A DNA stretch of 39,045 nucleotides from Burkholderia dolosa (GCF_902499135.1 NZ_CABVPR010000055.1:1-39045), one strand, 5' to 3'; shown: positions 27,592 through 36,233, counted from the first letter of the stretch. The notes: generated by a model not told the origin, from the letters alone. Program-made: numbers and translations.

Positions 27592-30021
27592 ATGCAATTC
27601 CCTGAATCCTGGTTGAGAACCTTCGTCGACCCGCAGCTGACGACCGACGAACTGTCGCACGCGCTGACGATGGCGGGGCTCGAAGTCGAATCGCTGAGCA
27701 AGGCTGCGCCGCCGACGTCGAAGATCGTCGTCGGCCGCGTGCTCGAAGTCGTCAAGCATCCGGATGCCGACAAGCTCAATGTCTGCCAGGTCGACGCCGG
27801 CACGGGCGCGACGCTGAACATCGTGTGCGGCGCGCCGAACGTGGCGCCCGGCATCAAGGTGCCGGTTGCGCTCGTCGGCGCCGAGCTGCCGCCGGCCGAA
27901 GAGGGCGGCAAGCCGTTCGCGATCAAGCTGTCGAAGCTGCGCGGCGTCGAGAGTCAGGGGATGCTGTGCTCGGCGCGCGAGCTGAAGCTGTCCGACGATC
28001 ACCGCGGTCTGCTGATCCTGCCGGAAGACACGCCGGTCGGCCAGGATATCCGCGAGACGCTCAATCTCGACGACACGATCTTCGAAATCAAGCTGACGCC
28101 GAACAAGGCCGATTGCCTGTCGGTATTCGGGATCGCGCGCGAGACGGCCGCGATCACCGGCGCGCCGCTGACGCCGGTCGACATCCGTCCGGTGCGCGTC
28201 GAACTCGACGACACGCTGCCGGTGCGCATCGCCGCGCCCGATCTTTGCGGCCGCTTCTCGGGCCGCGTGATCCGCGGCGTGAATGCGCGCGCAAAGACGC
28301 CGCAATGGATGGTCGAGCGCCTCGAGCGAGCGGGCCAGCGCAGCGTGTCGGCGCTCGTCGATATCTCGAACTACGTGATGTTCGAGCTCGGCCGCCCGTC
28401 GCACGTGTTCGATCTCGACAAGATCCACGGTGGCATCGAAGTGCGCTGGGCGAAGCGCGGCGAGTCGCTGAAGCTGCTGAACGGCAATACGGTCGAGCTC
28501 GACGAGACGGTCGGCGTGATTGCCGACGACCGGCAAGTCGAGAGCCTCGCCGGCATCATGGGCGGCGACAGCACGGCCGTCACGCTCGACACGACGAACA
28601 TCTACCTGGAAGCCGCGTTCTGGTGGCCGGACAGCATCCGCGGCCGCGCGCGCAAGTACAACTTCTCGACCGACGCCGCTCATCGCTTCGAGCGCGGCGT
28701 CGATTATGCGACGACGGTCGAGCATGTCGAACGCATCACGCAGCTGATTCTCGACATCTGCGGCGGCAAGGCCGGCCCCGTCGACGATCAGGCGGTGAAC
28801 CTGCCGCAGCGCGCGCCGGTGAAGATGCGCGTGTCGCGCGCGAACCGCATCATCGGCGTGAAGATCGACGCGGACGAGATCGCGAGCATCTTCACGCGTC
28901 TCGGCCTGCCGTTCGAGCAGGACGGCGACGTGTTCTCGGTCACGCCGCCGTCGCATCGCTTCGACATCGAGATCGAAGAGGATCTGATCGAAGAAGTCGC
29001 GCGCATCTACGGCTTCGAGAAGATTCCGGCGCGTCCGCCGGTCGCGACGAGCGAGATGCGCGCGACCAACGAAACGCAGCGCTCGATTCACGACATCCGC
29101 CATGCGCTCGCCGCGCGCGACTACGCGGAAACGGTGAACTTCAGCTTCGTCGATGCGGAATGGGAGCACGATTTCGCCGGCAACGACGCTCCGATCCGCT
29201 TGCTGAACCCGATCGCGAGCCAGCTGTCGGTGATGCGCACCACGCTGTTCGGCAGCCTGATCGCGGTGCTGCGCCACAACCTGAATCGCCGCGCGGAGCG
29301 TGTACGCGTGTTCGAGACCGGCCGCGTGTTTCTCGCCGATCCGTCGGCGAAGGCCGGCGAACTGACCGTCGAAGGCTACGCGCAGCCGAAGCGGGTCGGC
29401 GCGCTCGCGTACGGCCCGGCCGTCGAAGAGCAGTGGGGCGTCGCGACCCGCGCGGTCGACTTTTTCGACGTGAAGGGCGATCTCGAGGCGCTGCTCGCGC
29501 CGGCCGTCGCGCGCTTCGTGAAGGCCGAGCATCCGGCCCTCCATCCGGGGCGCAGCGCGCGCATCGAAGTCGACGGTCGCGCGGTCGGCTGGATCGGCGA
29601 GCTGCACCCGCGTCTGATGCAGAAGTACGAGCTGCCGCACGCGCCGGTGATGTTCGAGATCGACGCGGACGCGCTGATCGCGCGCGCGCTGCCGGCGCCG
29701 ACCGACGTGTCGAAATTCCCGCCGGTGCGGCGCGACATCGCCGTCGTCGTCGACCAGGCGGTCGAGGTTCAGGCACTTTTCGACGAAATGAAGAAGGCGC
29801 TTGCAGACGACGCATGCCGATTCGTTCAGAAGGTTGTACTCTTCGACGAATTTCGTGCAAAATCAAATACTTCCGGCGGTCTTGGCGCGCACGAGAAAAG
29901 CCTTGCTTTCCGCGTGACGCTGCAGGACACGGCTGGCACGCTACAGGACGAGGTCGTCGATCGAGCGATCCAGACGCTGGTCGAGCGGATGGCTCGCGCC
30001 GGTGCGCGCCTGCGAGGCTGA
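27592..30021 (+). CDS. pheT: Phenylalanyl-tRNA synthetase beta subunit
   Basis: Beta subunit of PheRS, 809 residues, the expected length. The N-terminus [20 protein letters not shown] is followed by the tRNA-binding EMAP/OB domain at about 39-150 ([20 protein letters not shown]), the B3/4 editing domain ([20 protein letters not shown]), B5 ([20 protein letters not shown]), the class II-like core and the C-terminal FDX-ACB anticodon-binding domain ([20 protein letters not shown]). A terminator-like hairpin follows before ihfA. Confidence 0.97.
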   Translation: MQFPESWLRTFVDPQLTTDELSHALTMAGLEVESLSKAAPPTSKIVVGRVLEVVKHPDADKLNVCQVDAGTGATLNIVCGAPNVAPGIKVPVALVGAELPPAEEGGKPFAIKLSKLRGVESQGMLCSARELKLSDDHRGLLILPEDTPVGQDIRETLNLDDTIFEIKLTPNKADCLSVFGIARETAAITGAPLTPVDIRPVRVELDDTLPVRIAAPDLCGRFSGRVIRGVNARAKTPQWMVERLERAGQRSVSALVDISNYVMFELGRPSHVFDLDKIHGGIEVRWAKRGESLKLLNGNTVELDETVGVIADDRQVESLAGIMGGDSTAVTLDTTNIYLEAAFWWPDSIRGRARKYNFSTDAAHRFERGVDYATTVEHVERITQLILDICGGKAGPVDDQAVNLPQRAPVKMRVSRANRIIGVKIDADEIASIFTRLGLPFEQDGDVFSVTPPSHRFDIEIEEDLIEEVARIYGFEKIPARPPVATSEMRATNETQRSIHDIRHALAARDYAETVNFSFVDAEWEHDFAGNDAPIRLLNPIASQLSVMRTTLFGSLIAVLRHNLNRRAERVRVFETGRVFLADPSAKAGELTVEGYAQPKRVGALAYGPAVEEQWGVATRAVDFFDVKGDLEALLAPAVARFVKAEHPALHPGRSARIEVDGRAVGWIGELHPRLMQKYELPHAPVMFEIDADALIARALPAPTDVSKFPPVRRDIAVVVDQAVEVQALFDEMKKALADDACRFVQKVVLFDEFRAKSNTSGGLGAHEKSLAFRVTLQDTAGTLQDEVVDRAIQTLVERMARAGARLRG

Positions 30022-30028
30022 GGAGAGA

Positions 30029-30054
30029 AGCCGCCCGGTTCGCGGGCGGCTTTT
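30029..30054 (+). terminator. Intrinsic terminator after pheT
   Basis: AGCCGCCCG (30029-30037), 5-nt loop, CGGGCGGCT (30043-30051), then TTTT. It starts 8 bp after the pheT stop and probably limits readthrough into ihfA rather than abolishing it. Confidence 0.8.
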
Positions 30055-30085
30055 CCCCATCGTAAGTTTTGGTTTAACGCGCTGT

Positions 30086-30481
30086 ATGGCAGATATGAAC
30101 GACATGACCTCGAGTGAATTCGAAGCCCTCCTGACGGCGCAGCGCAGCGCCATGAACCGCGACGCTTCGGCGCCGGCGTCCACCGAGACGCCCACGCTGA
30201 CGAAGGCGGAACTGGCGGAGCTGCTGTTCGACAGCGTCGGGCTGAACAAGCGTGAAGCGAAGGACATGGTCGAGGCGTTTTTCGAAGTGATCCGCGACGC
30301 GCTCGAAAACGGCGAAAGCGTCAAGCTGTCGGGCTTCGGCAACTTCCAGTTGCGCGACAAGCCACAGCGGCCCGGCCGCAATCCGAAGACGGGCGAGGCG
30401 ATTCCGATCGCGGCCCGCCGGGTGGTAACCTTCCACGCGAGCCAGAAGCTGAAGGCGCTGGTCGAGAACGGCGCCGAGTAA
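30086..30481 (+). CDS. ihfA: Integration host factor alpha subunit
   Basis: Nucleoid-associated DNA-bending protein, alpha subunit of the IHF heterodimer, also a co-activator of sigma-54 promoters. Start at ATG 30086 gives 131 residues ([20 protein letters not shown]), about 30 residues longer than E. coli IHF-alpha owing to a Ser/Ala/Thr-rich N-terminal extension; ATGs at 30095 and 30104 would only trim it slightly. The canonical body runs [20 protein letters not shown], then [15 protein letters not shown] and the DNA-intercalating signature [16 protein letters not shown]. The gene order pheST-ihfA-merR-like is conserved in many proteobacteria. Confidence 0.96.
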   Translation: MADMNDMTSSEFEALLTAQRSAMNRDASAPASTETPTLTKAELAELLFDSVGLNKREAKDMVEAFFEVIRDALENGESVKLSGFGNFQLRDKPQRPGRNPKTGEAIPIAARRVVTFHASQKLKALVENGAE

Positions 30482-30542
30482 CGCCGCTCGATTGCCGCCG
30501 CAGCGCGGTCGCTGTGCACCCTTTACCGACGGTTAACCGACG

Positions 30543-30956
30543 ATGACCACTACGGTTGAGAAAGTCGTCTTGCCTCCGATTCCCGCGAAGCGCTACTTCA
30601 CGATCGGTGAAGTCAGCGAGCTGTGCGGGGTCAAACCGCATGTACTGCGATACTGGGAACAAGAGTTCACGCAGTTGCGACCGGTGAAGCGGCGCGGCAA
30701 TCGCCGGTATTACCAGCATCACGAAGTGCTGCTGATCCGGCGGATTCGCGAGTTGCTGTACGAGCAGGGATTCACGATCAACGGCGCGCGCAACCGGCTC
30801 GATTCGCCGGGCGGCGAGCGCGGCGCGGCGGCGCCGGCCGGCAGCGAGACGCCGGCCACCGACGTGCGCGCATCGGGCAAGCCGGGCGCGGCCGTCGACG
30901 TCGTTGCGTTGCGTCAGGCACTGCTCGACGTGATCGAAGGACTGAAGCACGATTGA
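30543..30956 (+). CDS. MerR-family transcriptional regulator
   Basis: DNA-binding protein of 137 residues with an N-terminal MerR winged helix-turn-helix: FTIGEVSELCGVKPHVLRYW (about residues 18-37) and PVKRRGNRRYYQHHEVLLIR. No effector-binding domain or metal-binding cysteines are apparent; the C-terminal third is Gly/Ala-rich linker ending in VALRQALLDVIEGLKHD. Such short MerR proteins lie downstream of ihfA in many proteobacteria and their targets are mostly unknown. It follows ihfA by 62 bp and is followed by a strong terminator. Confidence 0.9.
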   Translation: MTTTVEKVVLPPIPAKRYFTIGEVSELCGVKPHVLRYWEQEFTQLRPVKRRGNRRYYQHHEVLLIRRIRELLYEQGFTINGARNRLDSPGGERGAAAPAGSETPATDVRASGKPGAAVDVVALRQALLDVIEGLKHD

Positions 30957-30978
30957 GCGCGAAGCGCCTGCCTATGAG

Positions 30979-31011
30979 AGCCCGATCGACGTGCGCGATC
31001 GGGCTTTTTTT
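30979..31011 (+). terminator. Intrinsic terminator of the ihfA-merR unit
   Basis: AGCCCGATCG (30979-30988), a 7-nt loop, CGATCGGGCT (30996-31005), then a run of seven T residues. Perfect 10-bp stem. Confidence 0.92.
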
Positions 31012-31034
31012 CGGGTGCATCGGCTTTGTGCGCA

Positions 31035-33245
31035 TCAGCGCGACGCGAGCGGATTCTTTTGCCCGATGTCGACGACGAGCGTGCCGTCCGGCAGCATCCG
31101 CACCGAGCCCTGTGCGACCTGGCGCCGGTAGTCGTACAGGTCGAAGCGCATCGGGCCTGCATCGGCCGAATTCCGGATCAGCGCGCGCACGTTCAGTTCG
31201 AGCACGTTGAACATCTTCATGTCGCCGCCTTCCATCCACATGTAGCTCGGCGCGTCGATCTGCGGTCGTTTCGGCACGGGTGCGTCGGCGACGCGCCGGA
31301 ACGTGAGGCGCAATCCGTCGCGTTCGACCGTCGCGTGCGCGAGCTTGCCGTTCAGCACCGGCGGCGGGAACACGGTGTACTGGTCGAGCACGAGCGTGTC
31401 GCCGCGCAGCTCCGCGCCGCGCCGCTGCAGCGGCGTCAGCGACGAAAGCTCGATGCCGAGCGAACGCAGCAGCTTCGCCTGCGGGATGCCGAGCACCGAT
31501 ACCTCGGACGGCTTGAACGCGAGATGTCGATCGTCGAGCACCGATAGCGAGCCCTTCATGTCCGTCGGCAGCCATACGCCGGGCACGTGGTTCCACAGCT
31601 TGATGCCGCCGCGCACGCGCAAGTCGTCGCCGTCCGCAGTCAACTGCAGGCCGTTCAACGAGCGCGGCGAGTAGTCGAGCAGATAGTCGTTGAAGAGCGC
31701 CGACATCGCTTTCCACGACTCGACGACCGTACCGCCGAGAATGCGGATGTCGTACTGGTTCGGATCGTCGAGGTCGACGGGTTCTCCGGGCTGTTTCGCG
31801 ACGAGCTGCACATCGAGATCCTCGACATGGAAGCCGATGTCGCCGGACAGGTTGAAGTCGACGTTGCGCAGATGAATCGTCGGGTTGCGGTTCGACACAT
31901 GGCGTTCGTCGAACGGCGTAGCCGACGAGCGGCGCAGCGCGACCTTCTGCATGCCGGGGCGGGCCGCGTCGGCGGCGGGCGCGTACGCTTCCCAGTGCTG
32001 CCGTACGTCGCGTAGCGCATTCTGCTGCGCGGCGAGGAAGCTGTCGTTCAGGCGCGCGGCCGCGTTGCCCAGCGGCGCGCCGCTCGACGGGCCCGCATAC
32101 GACGGGATCCGGATCGTCATCGCGCCGCTTTCGTCGAAATTGAAATAGCCGGCCGACACCTGGTCGCGGTAGTGGTACAGGTCGAATACGAAACGCTCGT
32201 CACGTTTCGTCGAATCGACGGGGCCGATCAGGATGTCCGCGTTCATCGGCATCGATCGCATGAACTTCACGTCGCCGCCGCGGATGTACATCGCCTGCTG
32301 CGGCGCGTTCGCGGGCATCGCGAAGCCGGCGCGCGTGCCGTCGTCGAGCGTCAGGTCGAGGCCGGCCGGCGTCACGCGCAGCGCGGCGATCGCGATCTTC
32401 AGGCGCGGCGGCGGCATCAGCTTGTCGACCGACATCATGAGATCGTCGCCGACGAGCCGCGCGATCGGCGTCTCGATCCGCAGCAGATCGGCCATCTTCA
32501 CATTGGCCGCGCGCATCACGGGCTGTGCGTCGAGGCCCGATACGCGCACGCCGGTCGGGTGGAAAACCAGCTGGTTGCCGTCGCGGATCGCGAGCGTGCC
32601 GGTCAGCGAGAACGGCACCCAGCCGTCGCGCTGCATTTCTCCTCGCAGATGGATCACGCCGTCGCCGGCCGACACGGCAAGCCGGCGCAGCGGCGCGTTG
32701 CGGTACCCGAAGATGTAGGTGTTGAAGAGGGCGGTCAGCTTCGCGTCGTCGAGCGTGACCGTCCCTTCGTGCACGTCGATCTCGAAGCTCGTCGGATCGT
32801 CGAAGACGATCGGTGCGCCCGGCTGGCTCGGCACGAGCGTCGCGGACAGTTGATGAATGAAGAAGCCGAGGTTGTTGACGATGCGGAAATCGACGTCGCG
32901 CAGGAAGGTCATCGCGCCGTTTTGCCCCGAGTCGCGCAACGTGAACGGACGCGGCTGAGTGAGACGGATCGACGCGAGCGACGGCACGGTGCGCGCAATT
33001 TGCCGTTCGCGAGCGAGGCGCTCCGCTTTCGCGCGTTCGATTTTCGTCGTCGCGACCGATGCGTTGCCGTCGCGTTGCGTGGACGGTTCCGCGCAGCCGG
33101 CACAGGAAAGCGCGACTGCGAGCGCACCGCAGCCGAGCGCGCCGGATGCCGCGTGCGATAGCGAGGCGGCCGCGCGCCGCAGGCTGCGAATCGAGTGGAA
33201 AAACGCCAAAGGCGAGCGGTGGCCGCGCCGGACCGCATGTCGCAT
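31035..33245 (-). CDS. Large exported/lipoprotein-like protein with tandem duplicated halves
   Basis: Protein of 736 residues with no recognised enzyme domain. The ATG at 33243-33245 has GGGAG upstream with 7-nt spacing. Residues about 1-51 form a long basic N-terminus then a hydrophobic stretch GALGCGALAVALSCAGC ending in a lipobox-like CAGC (Cys51), consistent with export and possible lipidation, although the -3 position is not ideal. Residues about 113-381 and 457-727 are clearly homologous: both contain xLRxVDFxxxxxxGFxxxxL, QPGxPxxxDDPxxxxI, xALFNxYxxxYxxxxL, then GGDxKxxxxxxxNxxxL, and FDLYxYRxQVxxGxxxxxxxGxxxxxI. Beta-rich, AsmA-like in feel. Function is unknown. Confidence 0.8.
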   Translation of the reverse strand: MRHAVRRGHRSPLAFFHSIRSLRRAAASLSHAASGALGCGALAVALSCAGCAEPSTQRDGNASVATTKIERAKAERLARERQIARTVPSLASIRLTQPRPFTLRDSGQNGAMTFLRDVDFRIVNNLGFFIHQLSATLVPSQPGAPIVFDDPTSFEIDVHEGTVTLDDAKLTALFNTYIFGYRNAPLRRLAVSAGDGVIHLRGEMQRDGWVPFSLTGTLAIRDGNQLVFHPTGVRVSGLDAQPVMRAANVKMADLLRIETPIARLVGDDLMMSVDKLMPPPRLKIAIAALRVTPAGLDLTLDDGTRAGFAMPANAPQQAMYIRGGDVKFMRSMPMNADILIGPVDSTKRDERFVFDLYHYRDQVSAGYFNFDESGAMTIRIPSYAGPSSGAPLGNAAARLNDSFLAAQQNALRDVRQHWEAYAPAADAARPGMQKVALRRSSATPFDERHVSNRNPTIHLRNVDFNLSGDIGFHVEDLDVQLVAKQPGEPVDLDDPNQYDIRILGGTVVESWKAMSALFNDYLLDYSPRSLNGLQLTADGDDLRVRGGIKLWNHVPGVWLPTDMKGSLSVLDDRHLAFKPSEVSVLGIPQAKLLRSLGIELSSLTPLQRRGAELRGDTLVLDQYTVFPPPVLNGKLAHATVERDGLRLTFRRVADAPVPKRPQIDAPSYMWMEGGDMKMFNVLELNVRALIRNSADAGPMRFDLYDYRRQVAQGSVRMLPDGTLVVDIGQKNPLASR

Positions 33246-33578
33246 CGTCTGTCTCCCTGTCTTGTCATGATCGACGGCCGCGCGAGTGCACAGCGCGGGC
33301 GTCGATGCCGTGCAGTGTGTCATAGCGCGCTAGAGCGGCGTCACCAAACAGCGGGGGCGGGCGCGACGCGGCTGGAAGAATGGCGGGACAACGGATTCGC
33401 AGCGGCAGGATGCTCGGATCAAACGGTTGTTTGGTTTCGCGTCCGTGCCCGGGATCGTACTTCGTGCGCTCAGCGTGGCGCAGCGAAGAGCGTCGCTGCG
33501 GCGACGTCGAGTGCGTTGGAAACGTCGCCGCCTCGCCAAAATATTTCACAAGAATGCGCACAAAGCGCATGCGACCCG
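33246..33578. other. Intergenic stretch between the duplicated-protein gene and tRNA-Pro
   Basis: No coding region is supported. The left part holds the leftward promoter described at 33319. Near the right end an inverted repeat ATGCGC/GCGCAT (33554-33570) precedes the tRNA-Pro promoter. The rest is unremarkable. Confidence 0.5.
33319..33347 (-). promoter_or_regulatory. Promoter of the duplicated-protein gene
   Basis: On the minus strand TTGGTG (33347-33342), 17-bp spacer, TATGAC (33324-33319), about 75 bp before the gene's ATG. Moderate match at ideal spacing. Confidence 0.45.
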
Positions 33579-33607
33579 TTCTAAATCGAAGAACTGTCTG
33601 TTATACT
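33579..33607 (+). promoter_or_regulatory. Promoter of tRNA-Pro
   Basis: TATACT (33602-33607) with a TGT immediately upstream forms an extended -10 (TGNTATACT). A weak TTCTAA (33579-33584) sits at -35 with 17-bp spacing. The tRNA starts 11 nt after the -10. Confidence 0.6.
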
Positions 33608-33617
33608 TTTTTTCTTT

Positions 33618-33694
<77 letters not shown>

Positions 33695-33700
33695 GACAAG

Positions 33701-33734
33701 AACCCGCGTCGGCGTAGGCTGGCGCGGGTTTTTT
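33701..33734 (+). terminator. Intrinsic terminator of tRNA-Pro
   Basis: AACCCGCG (33701-33708) pairs with CGCGGGTT (33723-33730), followed by TTTTTC. It starts 6 bp after the tRNA. Confidence 0.85.
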
Positions 33735-33750
33735 CTTGCCCGTCGCTTTT

Positions 33751-33780
33751 TTGCACATCGCGGCGCGGCCCCGGTAAAAT
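33751..33780 (+). promoter_or_regulatory. Promoter of bamC
   Basis: TTGCAC (33751-33756), 18-bp spacer, TAAAAT (33775-33780), about 55 bp before the bamC start and just after the tRNA-Pro terminator. Confidence 0.6.
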
Positions 33781-33834
33781 GCACGGTTGATCCACGGAAA
33801 GCGCCGTGATTTAGCGGAAGAGGATTCCCCGAAC

Positions 33835-35046
33835 ATGACTGATCTTCGTCTTACCATGCGGTTCGCTGCAGTGCTTGCAACCGGCGCGCTGGTCGCCGGC
33901 TGCGGTACGTCGTCGCCCACGAAAGTGGACTACAAGAGCGACTCGAAATCGAAGGAAGCGTCGCTCGCAGTGCCGCCCAACATGCTCGACGAGACGGCCG
34001 ATCAGCGTTCGCTGCCGCCGCAGGGCGGCGCGACTTCCCTGTCTGCGCTTCAACAGGTCCAGCAGGCCGCGCCTGCAGCGGACACCGTCACGCCGGCCGT
34101 GCCCGGCATGCACATCCAGCGTGACGGCACCGAAAGCTGGCTCGTGATCGACGGCAAGAAGCCGGCCGAGATCTGGCCGCAGGTGCGCCGGTTCTGGCAG
34201 GAGCAGGGCTTCCTGCTCGTCGTCGACCAGCGCGACAAGGGCGTGATGGAAACCGACTGGAACGAAACCCATCCGCAGATCAACGACGGCCTGATCCGCA
34301 GCGTCATCTCGAAGGCGATGGGCAATTCGTATGTGACGGCGGAGCGCAACAAGTACCGCACGCGTCTCGACGCAGCGCCGAACGGCGGCACCTACGTATT
34401 CATCAGCCAGAAGGGCATGCGTGAAGCGCTCACCGGCGCGAACAACGATTCGAGCAAGTGGGAGCCGAAGCCGAACGATCCGGGGCTCGAGACCGAGTAC
34501 CTGAAGCGGCTGATGGCCGTGCTCGCACAGAACGAGCAGCGTGCGAAGAACGGCGAGCCGCCGATCGCCAACATTAACGACAACGCCGTGCCGAAGGACA
34601 AAAAAACCGACAAGGACGCGTCGTCGAAAGCGGCTGCGGCGATCGCTGCGCAGAACGTTGCGCGCACGTCGTCGCAAGGGAGCGACGCAGCGGACTCGGG
34701 CTCAGTGCCGTCCGAAGTCACGCTCGCCGAACCGTACGACCGCTCGTGGCTGCACGTCGGCCTTGCGCTCGATCGCGCGAACTTCACCGTCGACGATCGC
34801 GATCGCACGAAGGGTCTGTATTTCGTCCGCTACGTCGATCCGAAGGATCTGAGCTCGGCCGAGCAGGGCTTCTGGAGCCAGCTGTTCCACGGCAAGAAGG
34901 AGAAGCAGGCGAAGCAGTACCGCGTCAACGTGAAGGCGCTGACGCCCGACGAGACGCGCGTCGCGGTCGTCGACGAGTCCGGTGCGATCGACACGTCGTC
35001 GCCGGCGCGACAGATCATGGGGCTGCTCGTGAATCAGCTGCGCTGA
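33835..35046 (+). CDS. bamC: Outer-membrane assembly lipoprotein BamC
   Basis: BamC (NlpB) lipoprotein of the beta-barrel assembly machinery, anchored at the outer membrane, 403 residues. The signal peptide [20 protein letters not shown] ends in the lipobox VAGC, giving a lipidated Cys at about residue 23. The following low-complexity linker (about 25-85) is Pro/Ser/Gln-rich like BamC's unstructured BamD-binding segment. Two helix-grip-type domains follow: [20 protein letters not shown] (about 105) and [20 protein letters not shown] (about 300). A linker rich in Lys, Asp and Ala lies between. A terminator at 35071 ends the gene. Confidence 0.92.
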   Translation: MTDLRLTMRFAAVLATGALVAGCGTSSPTKVDYKSDSKSKEASLAVPPNMLDETADQRSLPPQGGATSLSALQQVQQAAPAADTVTPAVPGMHIQRDGTESWLVIDGKKPAEIWPQVRRFWQEQGFLLVVDQRDKGVMETDWNETHPQINDGLIRSVISKAMGNSYVTAERNKYRTRLDAAPNGGTYVFISQKGMREALTGANNDSSKWEPKPNDPGLETEYLKRLMAVLAQNEQRAKNGEPPIANINDNAVPKDKKTDKDASSKAAAAIAAQNVARTSSQGSDAADSGSVPSEVTLAEPYDRSWLHVGLALDRANFTVDDRDRTKGLYFVRYVDPKDLSSAEQGFWSQLFHGKKEKQAKQYRVNVKALTPDETRVAVVDESGAIDTSSPARQIMGLLVNQLR

Positions 35047-35070
35047 GCCTCCGACGTTTTCGAGCCCGCG

Positions 35071-35098
35071 AAAAGCCCGCCTTCCGGCGGGCTTTTTT
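35071..35098 (+). terminator. Intrinsic terminator of bamC
   Basis: AAAAGCCCGCC (35071-35081), loop TTCC, GGCGGGCTTTT (35086-35096) with six T in all. Perfect stem, 24 bp after the bamC stop. Confidence 0.93.
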
Positions 35099-35150
35099 CA
35101 TTTCCGGCGCCGGCGTCGGCATGTGTCGTCGGCGCTTCGATGCACGTCGT

Positions 35151-35201
35151 GACGTTACGTAACGTCCGCGTGTTACGGCGGTAGAACCCGTGTTACAGCG
35201 G
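35151..35201 (+). promoter_or_regulatory. Candidate enhancer-binding-protein sites (UAS)
   Basis: GACGTTACGTAACGTC (35151-35166) is a perfect 16-bp palindrome. It is followed by two copies of CGTGTTACRGCGG at 35169-35181 and 35189-35201, exactly 20 bp apart (two helical turns). All three share a GTTAC core. They lie roughly 80-130 bp before the predicted sigma-54 start, the classical place for an activator's upstream sites. The activator is unknown. Confidence 0.6.
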
Positions 35202-35226
35202 CGTGACCGAAAAAAATCTCTTTGCA

Positions 35227-35239
35227 AATCAATGCGATG
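35227..35239 (+). promoter_or_regulatory. IHF-like binding site
   Basis: AATCAATGCGATG matches the IHF consensus WATCAANNNNTTR at all but one position, and an A-tract (35209-35216) lies just upstream. It is placed between the repeats and the sigma-54 element, as in many sigma-54 promoters. Confidence 0.5.
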
Positions 35240-35255
35240 TCGTTTTTCTTTCGAC

Positions 35256-35271
35256 TGGCACGCAAACTGCT
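35256..35271 (+). promoter_or_regulatory. Sigma-54 (RpoN) promoter
   Basis: TGGCACGCAAACTGCT fits TGGCACG-N4-TTGCW with one mismatch. The invariant GG (35257-35258) and GC (35269-35270) are 12 bp apart as required. The predicted start is near 35282. Confidence 0.75.
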
Positions 35272-35281
35272 TTATAGGTGG

Positions 35282-35488
35282 GAATCGTTGAACAGGGAGG
35301 TGACGTCAGATAACGGGTGCGCGACGAGCGCGCAATCAACGGTATCGACGTATTCAAATGCCGGTGCGGCGAGCGCCGGGACAACCGATGACGATCCGCG
35401 CCAGCGCGCGGATCCCGATGGCCCCGTCGCCTATCCTCGTAGGGCGACGGTTTTGCCCGCGCTTCTCTGAAGCGCGGGCTATTTTTTT
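35282..35488 (+). ncRNA. Candidate sigma-54-dependent structured small RNA
   Basis: About 205 nt run from the sigma-54 start to an intrinsic terminator and fold as five successive stem-loops. Stem 1 is TGCGCG/CGCGCA (35318-35334). Stem 2 is CCGGTGC/GCGCCGG with one G:U (35361-35379). Stem 3 is a perfect 9-bp GATCCGCGC/GCGCGGATC (35393-35414). Stem 4 is CCGTCGCC/GGCGACGG (35424-35450), with TCCTCG exposed in the loop. Stem 5 is the terminator GCCCGCGCTT/AAGCGCGGGC followed by a T-run (35455-35488). The open frame crossing it starts before the predicted transcript start, and the internal AGGGAGG has no start codon at a suitable distance. It may be an independent sRNA or an attenuated leader of the following gene. 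No known family is recognised. Confidence 0.65.
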
Positions 35489-35571
35489 GCGGGACGGCGT
35501 GCGGCGGCGCATCGTTACCGCGTATCCGGGATTCGCGTATTCTCGTGACTTTTCGGATCAAGGAGTACGGA

Positions 35572-35862
35572 ATGGCGGAAATCGCGGTCGTTGCACTGAT
35601 CGTCGCGAAGCCGGGCGCGGAGGAGAAGCTGCGCACGGTGCTGGAAGGCATCGTGGAGCCGACTCGCAACGAGCAAGGCGCGCTGCAGTACGACCTGCAT
35701 CGCGACTTGAAGGAGCCGGAGCGGTTCGTATTCATCGAGCGATGGGAGAGCGAGGAGGCGCTGGCCGCGCATGCGCGCTCCGCCCATATCGTCGCTTATC
35801 GTGAGGCGGCGGCGGACTGGATCGAGCGTTCCGAGGTCCGCGTGTTGTCGAAGCTCGTCTGA
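35572..35862 (+). CDS. Antibiotic biosynthesis monooxygenase (ABM)-domain protein
   Basis: Small ferredoxin-like dimeric-fold protein of 96 residues of the ABM/YgiN type; members act on quinones or are heme-degrading or uncharacterised. AAGGAG at 35560-35565 sets the ATG at 35572. Typical segments are VVALIVAKPGAEEKLRTVLE, EPTRNEQGALQYDLHRDLKE, and FVFIERWESEEALAAHARSA with the conserved WxSxEALxxH. It lies 84 bp after the terminator of the candidate small RNA. Substrate is unknown. Confidence 0.9.
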   Translation: MAEIAVVALIVAKPGAEEKLRTVLEGIVEPTRNEQGALQYDLHRDLKEPERFVFIERWESEEALAAHARSAHIVAYREAAADWIERSEVRVLSKLV

Positions 35863-35899
35863 GCATGCGGCCGGATGTCTATCCGGCCGCGACGTCGCG

Positions 35900-36157
35900 T
35901 CAGTGCGACGCGTTCGGCACGTCGAGGATCAGGATGATCGTCCAGTCGGCGTCGCCGTCGTGATGATACTGACGTTCGGCGACGATGAACGGCTGCTGCT
36001 TGCCTTGCGGACCGAGAAAAAGCACGTCGCCCTCCATCGGCAGGCACTCGATCGGCGGCAGCGCGAGAAAGGCGTCGTCCGAGCCGCGCGGCATCAGTTG
36101 CTTGATCTTGCGAGTGGCGGCTTCGGTCCACTCGATATCGAGTTGAATGTTGCTCAT
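35900..36157 (-). CDS. Uncharacterised 85-residue protein
   Basis: Not recognised as a named family. The start MSNIQLDIEWTEAATRKIKQ at 36155-36157 follows GGAGGA on the leftward strand. It is neutral to acidic, has no signal peptide or membrane helix, and contains GSDDAFLALPPIECLPMEGD and a hydrophobic strand DWTIILILDV. The composition and good ribosome site support a real gene. It is convergent with the ABM gene, and its upstream side is shared with a bidirectional terminator. No function is proposed. Confidence 0.65.
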   Translation of the reverse strand: MSNIQLDIEWTEAATRKIKQLMPRGSDDAFLALPPIECLPMEGDVLFLGPQGKQQPFIVAERQYHHDGDADWTIILILDVPNASH

Positions 36158-36233
36158 GCTGTCCTCCGCACCGGGGTGCGCACGGGTGGAAAATTTCGGT
36201 GCGCGACTTTAGCACAGCGTCGGCACCGCAATC

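Noticed and set aside
26290-29640. Very long leftward open frame opposite pheS and pheT
   Set aside because: It mirrors two essential, fully recognisable genes; the predicted product is Arg/Ala/Asp-rich with no domain, the expected artefact of high GC at third codon positions.
35222-35470. 82-codon open frame across the sigma-54 promoter and candidate sRNA
   Set aside because: It begins before the predicted transcription start, so its start codon would not be transcribed; the internal AGGGAGG has no start codon at a usable distance; the segment is dominated by stems.
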